NCBI GenBank assembly: GCA_001899205.1 | Contig: MKVL01000010.1 | Coordinates: 181,166-245,165, forward strand | Origin: Mesorhizobium sp. 65-26 | GTDB taxonomy: Bacteria > Pseudomonadota > Alphaproteobacteria > Rhizobiales > Rhizobiaceae | DNA length: 64,000 nt | Reading direction: 5' to 3' | In this document: in pieces, positions 60,469 to 64,000 of the stretch | Numbering within the stretch: the first letter of the stretch is position 1 | How the letters are laid out: the number at the start of each line of letters is the position of its first letter | Program-made: the position numbers and the translations under genes | The notes under the pieces: generated by a model | Told to the model about the DNA's origin: nothing | Database searches by the model: none | What the model saw: the letters and a program-made list of their open reading frames with translations, nothing else

Positions 60469-61533
60469 ATGACAGAAGCCACCCCAGGACCGATCTACTA
60501 TCTGTGCACCGGGCGACATGCTTACACGATGGGCGTGTTCCTTGGCTATTACGAGCATGGCCTGGGCGATGTTGTGCGCATCATTCCCTATGATCAGGTG
60601 GCGCGGCTCGGCACGGTCGCGCCGGGCGCGTTCATCTTCACCGACTTCGAAAGGCTGACGCGGGGGGAGCGCGAGGCGGCGATCGCGCTGTACCGGTCCA
60701 TTGCCGGGCAGAGGCCGGACCTGCCGCTGCTCAATGACCCGGCGACCGCGCCCAGCCGCTTCGAGCTTCTGAAGCGCCTCAACGCCGCCGGCCTCAACGC
60801 TTTCGACGTGCACAGGCTGGGCGACCGGGCCTCGATCCGACGCTTCCCCGTGTTCGTGCGCTGGGAGAGCCGGCACGATCCGCCGTTGACCGGTTTGCTC
60901 GAGAATGCCGATGCGCTGGAGCGGGCGATCGCCGCGCTGCCGAGGGCCGTGCGCGACAATCCCGACCTGATGATCGTCGAATATGGCGCCGCTCCGTCGG
61001 CCGACGGGCGCTTCCGCAAATATTCCGCCTACCGCGTCGGCGACACCATCTATCCCCAGCACTGCTTCATCAATCCGAGCTGGTATATCAAGTTTCCCAG
61101 CACGCGCTTCACCGAAGCCGATCGCGCCGAAAGCCGCGCCTATGTCGAGGATAACCCGCATGCCGGGCAGATCCGCGCCGTCTTCGACCTGGCCGGCCTC
61201 GGCTATGGCCGCATCGACTACGGGCTGGTCGATGGCCGGGTGCAGACTTTCGAGATCAACAACAATCCGACCGTCCTGGCGCGGCCGCCCGGCTGGGAGG
61301 CCGGCGTGAACTACAGCCGCTACGCCGACATGCATGCCGCCGCCCTGCGGGCGCTGATGCGGCCAGCCGGCGGCGTGCCCTTGCGCCTCGGCGGCGGCAG
61401 CCTTGCGGTCGATGCCGTGCATGCTAGCGCCATGCGCGCGGTGCGCCGCCGCATCGCGCTGTTCAGGCTGCGGCGAAGCCTGTCGATCAAGACGCTGAAG
61501 AAACGGCTCGCCGCCCGCTTCGGCGGCGCCTGA
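60469..61533 (+). CDS. ATP-grasp-fold enzyme (RimK-like), substrate unknown
   Basis: A 354-residue protein with ATP-grasp features: a central lid strand VFVRWESRHDPP, hinge LMIVEYGAAPSADGRFRKYS, and the Mg-binding end GYGRIDYGLVDGRVQTFEIN followed by NNPTV (Asp/Glu/Asn in the right order). The C-terminal 60 residues are Arg-rich. ATP-grasp enzymes ligate a carboxylate, through acyl phosphate, to an amine or thiol. No closer relative is recognised. It is divergent from the P450 gene; no good ribosome site is visible before the ATG at 60469. Confidence 0.78.
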   Translation: MTEATPGPIYYLCTGRHAYTMGVFLGYYEHGLGDVVRIIPYDQVARLGTVAPGAFIFTDFERLTRGEREAAIALYRSIAGQRPDLPLLNDPATAPSRFELLKRLNAAGLNAFDVHRLGDRASIRRFPVFVRWESRHDPPLTGLLENADALERAIAALPRAVRDNPDLMIVEYGAAPSADGRFRKYSAYRVGDTIYPQHCFINPSWYIKFPSTRFTEADRAESRAYVEDNPHAGQIRAVFDLAGLGYGRIDYGLVDGRVQTFEINNNPTVLARPPGWEAGVNYSRYADMHAAALRALMRPAGGVPLRLGGGSLAVDAVHASAMRAVRRRIALFRLRRSLSIKTLKKRLAARFGGA

Positions 61534-61609
61534 CCAGTCGCGCGCCAGAACGACTCTTGCCATGCGACTGGCGGGACGGCAGAAGCGCGCCATGCCGACG
61601 GAGCCATGC

Positions 61610-62081
61610 ATGCTAATCGAGACCTGGCGAGGCGACCGCGCCGCGCTGTTGCCGCTGTTCGAACTGGCCGACGATTCACCCGCGCAGGTCGCGGCTTACA
61701 TCGGACTTGGCGAGGTGCTGGTGGCGCTGGAGGCGGCGGGCTCCGATGTCCTCGGCCACCTGCAACTCGTCGGCGATGGCGAGGCGCTCGAGTTGAAGAG
61801 CATGGCGGTGATCGCGGCGCGCCGGGGCGAAGGCATCGGCCGCGCGCTCGTCGAGGCGGCAATCGCTGGCTGCCGCGCGCGTGGCGCCTGACCGTCTCCA
61901 CCGCGGCTGCCGACACCGGCAACCTGCGTTTCTACCAGCGCCAGGGCTTCCGCATGCTGCGCATCGTGCGCGACGCCTTCGGTCCAGCGACGGATACGCG
62001 GCGGACCTGCCGGTGGAGGGCATTCCGCTGCGCGACCAGGTGGTGCTCGACCTCGACCTGTGCGCGCAGCCTTCGGGATAA
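61610..62081 (+). pseudogene. GNAT N-acetyltransferase gene with two frameshifts
   Basis: From the ATG at 61610 (GGAG upstream) the reading frame encodes a GNAT N-terminus and acetyl-CoA loop (LKSMAVIAARRGEGIGRALV) but stops at 61891. The continuation LTVSTAAADTGNLRFYQRQG follows at once in a second frame (about 61892-61995), and the end, ADLPVEGIPLRDQVVLDLDL, is in a third frame to a stop at 62081. Joining the three gives one normal-length GNAT protein. Two single-base losses, or two sequencing errors, explain it. Confidence 0.8.
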
Positions 62082-62099
62082 ATCCAGGCACCAGCCACT

Positions 62100-62117
62100 G
62101 GATCACGAGAGCGTGAT
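62100..62117. terminator. Hairpin after the GNAT pseudogene
   Basis: GATCACG and CGTGATC form a 7-bp stem with a 4-base loop, followed by CGCTTTTCGG. It could terminate upstream transcription; it sits just before a possible ECF-type promoter. Confidence 0.4.
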
Positions 62118-62125
62118 CGCTTTTC

Positions 62126-62153
62126 GGGAATAAACTGGCCGCCGCGCGGGTCT
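62126..62153 (+). promoter_or_regulatory. Possible ECF-sigma promoter
   Basis: GGGAATAAAC at 62126 onward followed after about 16 bp by CGGGTCT resembles a GGAAT-type ECF -35 with a GTC-containing -10. It lies about 40-70 bp before the metallophosphoesterase gene, whose cluster ends with an ECF sigma factor gene. The match is by eye and the -10 is weak. Confidence 0.35.
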
Positions 62154-62193
62154 TTCCGGCAGACGCCACTTCCGGCGTCGCTGGGAGATCAAC

Positions 62194-63144
62194 ATGACCC
62201 ACCACCACGACAATGACGGCGGCGACGGCATCACCCGACGCCACGCGCTGGAATGCATGATCTGGGCCGGCACCGGCGTGCTGTGGACCCTTTCGGGCGG
62301 CGTGCCCGTATCGCTCAACCTGCTCGGCGCCGCGCAGGCCGCCGAGGCGATGACCAACGGCTTCACCTTCCTGCAGATTTCCGACAGCCATATCGGCTTC
62401 GACAAGGCCGCCAACCCGCATGCCATCGACACGCTGAAGGAGGCGATGGGCAAGATCCAGGCGCTGCCGCAGAAGCCATCCTTCCTGATCCACACCGGCG
62501 ACATCACCCATCTGTCGAAGCCGGCGCAGTTCGACAACGCGGCGCAGATCATCGGCGGCGCCGGGTTCGACGTGCATTATGTGCCGGGCGAGCACGACCT
62601 GATCGACGACGCCAACGGCCAGGCCTATCTCGACCGCTACGGCAAGGGCACCAAGGGCGCCGGCTGGTATTCCTTCGACCAGAACGGCGTCCACTTTGTT
62701 GGCCTGGTCAATGTCGTCAACCTCAAGGCCGGCGGGCTCGGCAACCTCGGCGGCGAGCAGCTCGCCTGGCTGGCCGACGACCTCAAGGCGGTGAGCGATT
62801 CCACGCCGATCGTCGTCTTCGCCCACATTCCGCTGTGGGCCGTCTATCTCGAATGGGGCTGGGGCACCGACGACGCCGCGCAGGCGCTGGCCATGCTCAA
62901 GCGCTTCGGCTCGGTGACCGTGCTCAACGGCCACATCCACCAGATCATGCAGAAGGTGGAGGGCAACGTAACCTTCCACACCGCGCGCTCGACGGCCTTC
63001 CCGCAGCCGGCGCCGGGCACGGCGGCCTCGCCCGGCCCGATGACCGTGCCGGCGGGCCAGCTTCGCGGGCTGCTCGGCACCAGCAGCGTCATGGTCAAGC
63101 AGGGCGGGCAGGAGCTTGCCATCATCGATTCCACCCTGGCCTAG
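62194..63144 (+). CDS. Tat-exported metallophosphoesterase
   Basis: A 316-residue calcineurin-like phosphoesterase with a twin-arginine signal (GITRRHALECMIWAGTGVLW, after a His/Asp-rich N-terminus). The metal motifs are in order: ISDSHIG, HTGDITH, VPGEHD, FAHIPLW and LNGHIHQ. It hydrolyses a phosphomonoester or diester in the periplasm. The next genes encode a cupredoxin and an ECF sigma factor, and an ECF-like promoter lies upstream, so a stress-responsive envelope module is plausible. Confidence 0.9.
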   Translation: MTHHHDNDGGDGITRRHALECMIWAGTGVLWTLSGGVPVSLNLLGAAQAAEAMTNGFTFLQISDSHIGFDKAANPHAIDTLKEAMGKIQALPQKPSFLIHTGDITHLSKPAQFDNAAQIIGGAGFDVHYVPGEHDLIDDANGQAYLDRYGKGTKGAGWYSFDQNGVHFVGLVNVVNLKAGGLGNLGGEQLAWLADDLKAVSDSTPIVVFAHIPLWAVYLEWGWGTDDAAQALAMLKRFGSVTVLNGHIHQIMQKVEGNVTFHTARSTAFPQPAPGTAASPGPMTVPAGQLRGLLGTSSVMVKQGGQELAIIDSTLA

Positions 63145-63184
63145 AGCCGGATCCGGCTCTCAATCAAAGAGATAGGGCACGACA

Positions 63185-63529
63185 ATGATCTGCATGCGCA
63201 TGCCGGCCAGACAGATGGCCATGATGCTGAGCGCCTTCACCCTCGCAACGGCCGCTCCCGCGCCGCTGAGGGCGGCCGACGCGCCGATGGTGACGATCGA
63301 GAATTTCGCCTTCACGCCGCAGGTGCTGACGGTGAAGCCCGGCACCACGGTGACCTTCCGCAACGACGACGACATTCCCCATCTCGTCGTCGCCAACGAC
63401 AACTCGTTCCGCTCCAAGGCGCTTGACACCGGTGACACCTATGCCTTCACCTTCACCAAGGCCGGCGACTTTGCCTATTACTGCGGGCTTCACCCGCATA
63501 TGCAGGGAAAGATCGTCGTCGCCCCGTGA
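63185..63529 (+). CDS. Cupredoxin (amicyanin/plastocyanin-like)
   Basis: A 114-residue blue-copper protein with a signal peptide (residues 1-32, ending ARAADA-like LRAADA). Type-1 copper ligands are H66 (DIPHLV), C100, H103 and M106 (YYCGLHPHMQG). The core VTIENFAFTPQVLTVKPGTT is typical of plastocyanin/amicyanin. It should carry electrons or buffer copper in the periplasm. ATG at 63185 is taken; ATG at 63197 is possible. It lies 40 bp after the phosphoesterase gene. Confidence 0.9.
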   Translation: MICMRMPARQMAMMLSAFTLATAAPAPLRAADAPMVTIENFAFTPQVLTVKPGTTVTFRNDDDIPHLVVANDNSFRSKALDTGDTYAFTFTKAGDFAYYCGLHPHMQGKIVVAP

Positions 63530-63563
63530 GGGCGTGCCCGGAGTGCCACGCGATGGAGCCGAG

Positions 63564-64000
63564 TTGAACGAGACGAGCGCCCGGGCCGGCGGTTCCCCGC
63601 CGGCCGGTGACGGACTGGCGCGGGCCGACCGCTTCAGCCAGGTGGTGCTGCCGTATCTCGCGGACGCGCTGTCCCTGGCGCGCTGGTTGACGGGCAATGC
63701 CGCCGATGCCGAGGACGTGGTCCAGGAGGCCTGCATCAAGGCGCATGCCGGCATCGCCGGCTATGCCGGCGGCAATGCCAGGGCCTGGCTGCTGACCATC
63801 GTGCGCAACACCGCCTATTCGTGGATGGCGCGCAACCGCCCGCGCGCGGTGATGGCCGTCGGCGATCTAGCCGACCTCGACGAGGTGACGGCGGTGCACG
63901 GCGGCGTGGTCGACATGGGTGAGGGACCGGAGGCCGGGCTGATCGCCAGGGCCAATGCCGCGGCGCTCGAGGCGGCAATCGCGGCGCTGCCACAACCATT
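63564..64000 (+). CDS. RNA polymerase ECF sigma factor (partial, runs off the right edge)
   Basis: The first 145 codons of a sigma-70 family ECF factor. Region 2 is clear: VVLPYLADALSLARWLTGNA, DAEDVVQEACIKAHAGIAGY and the -10 binding helix ARAWLLTIVRNTAYSW; region 4 begins near AALEAAIAALPQ. No ATG fits; a TTG at 63564 with GGAG five bases upstream is the best start. It is 34 bp after the cupredoxin gene and probably controls this short cluster; an anti-sigma gene may follow outside the window. Confidence 0.85.
   Translation, partial: MNETSARAGGSPPAGDGLARADRFSQVVLPYLADALSLARWLTGNAADAEDVVQEACIKAHAGIAGYAGGNARAWLLTIVRNTAYSWMARNRPRAVMAVGDLADLDEVTAVHGGVVDMGEGPEAGLIARANAAALEAAIAALPQP

Overview
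The window is a GC-rich, densely coded stretch of a rhizobial alphaproteobacterial genome, most like Mesorhizobium and relatives. This rests on gene content (many ABC importers with binding proteins, iol genes, an RcnR-type regulator paired with a DmeF-type exporter, SorC/IclR/GntR/LysR regulators) and on palindromic intergenic repeats of the kind common in Rhizobiales. I see no rRNA or tRNA genes, CRISPR arrays, insertion sequences or phage genes. Most of the window is catabolic and transport modules, each with its own regulator.

Layout. 1-5 kb: start of a sugar ABC binding-protein gene divergent from a SorC regulator, a Nudix hydrolase, a free-methionine-sulfoxide reductase, a secreted alpha/beta hydrolase and a membrane-anchored AraC regulator. 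5-10.4 kb: YeiH-type exporter, then a LysR regulator divergent from a five-gene cupin/CMD/AKR/SDR/tautomerase operon. 10.4-18.4 kb: nucleotidyltransferase, GNAT, ACT protein, aldehyde dehydrogenase, then a GntR-led operon (oligopeptide-type binding protein, zinc deacylase, threonine aldolase). 18.5-20.2 kb: dmeR-dmeF nickel/cobalt resistance. 21-28.7 kb: inositol-type operon (iolE, a CUT1 ABC importer, iolG-like dehydrogenase, TIM-barrel isomerase) ending in an oxidoreductase remnant and an HTH-only RpiR protein. 29-31.5 kb: MocR and IclR regulators. 31.7-39.7 kb: CUT2 sugar importer with two SDRs, a cupin, an AttM-like lactonase and an FAH-family hydrolase, with mirror-image operators at the divergent promoter. 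39.9-45.7 kb: ureohydrolase, XRE-cupin regulator, polar amino-acid importer and a dimethylglycine/sarcosine-dehydrogenase-like flavoenzyme, probably one regulon.

45.9-52.4 kb: Usp gene with an FNR/FixK box, mntP with a yybP-ykoY manganese riboswitch and an MntR-like palindrome, phosphatase, VOC protein, pseudouridine synthase, AKR/LysR pair. 52.4-56.6 kb: deaminase, sodium symporter, a divergent S-adenosylhomocysteine-hydrolase homologue with altered active-site positions, and IclR. 56.7-61.5 kb: the most unusual region: an unrecognised protein overlapping a GH3-family (acyl-amido synthetase) gene, a cytochrome P450 and an ATP-grasp enzyme. 61.6-64 kb: a frameshifted GNAT pseudogene, then a Tat-exported metallophosphoesterase, a cupredoxin and the start of an ECF sigma factor gene.

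Best candidates for something undescribed: the GH3/P450/ATP-grasp group, the remodelled SAH-hydrolase homologue, and the ureohydrolase/flavoenzyme regulon with its shared 18-bp operator.
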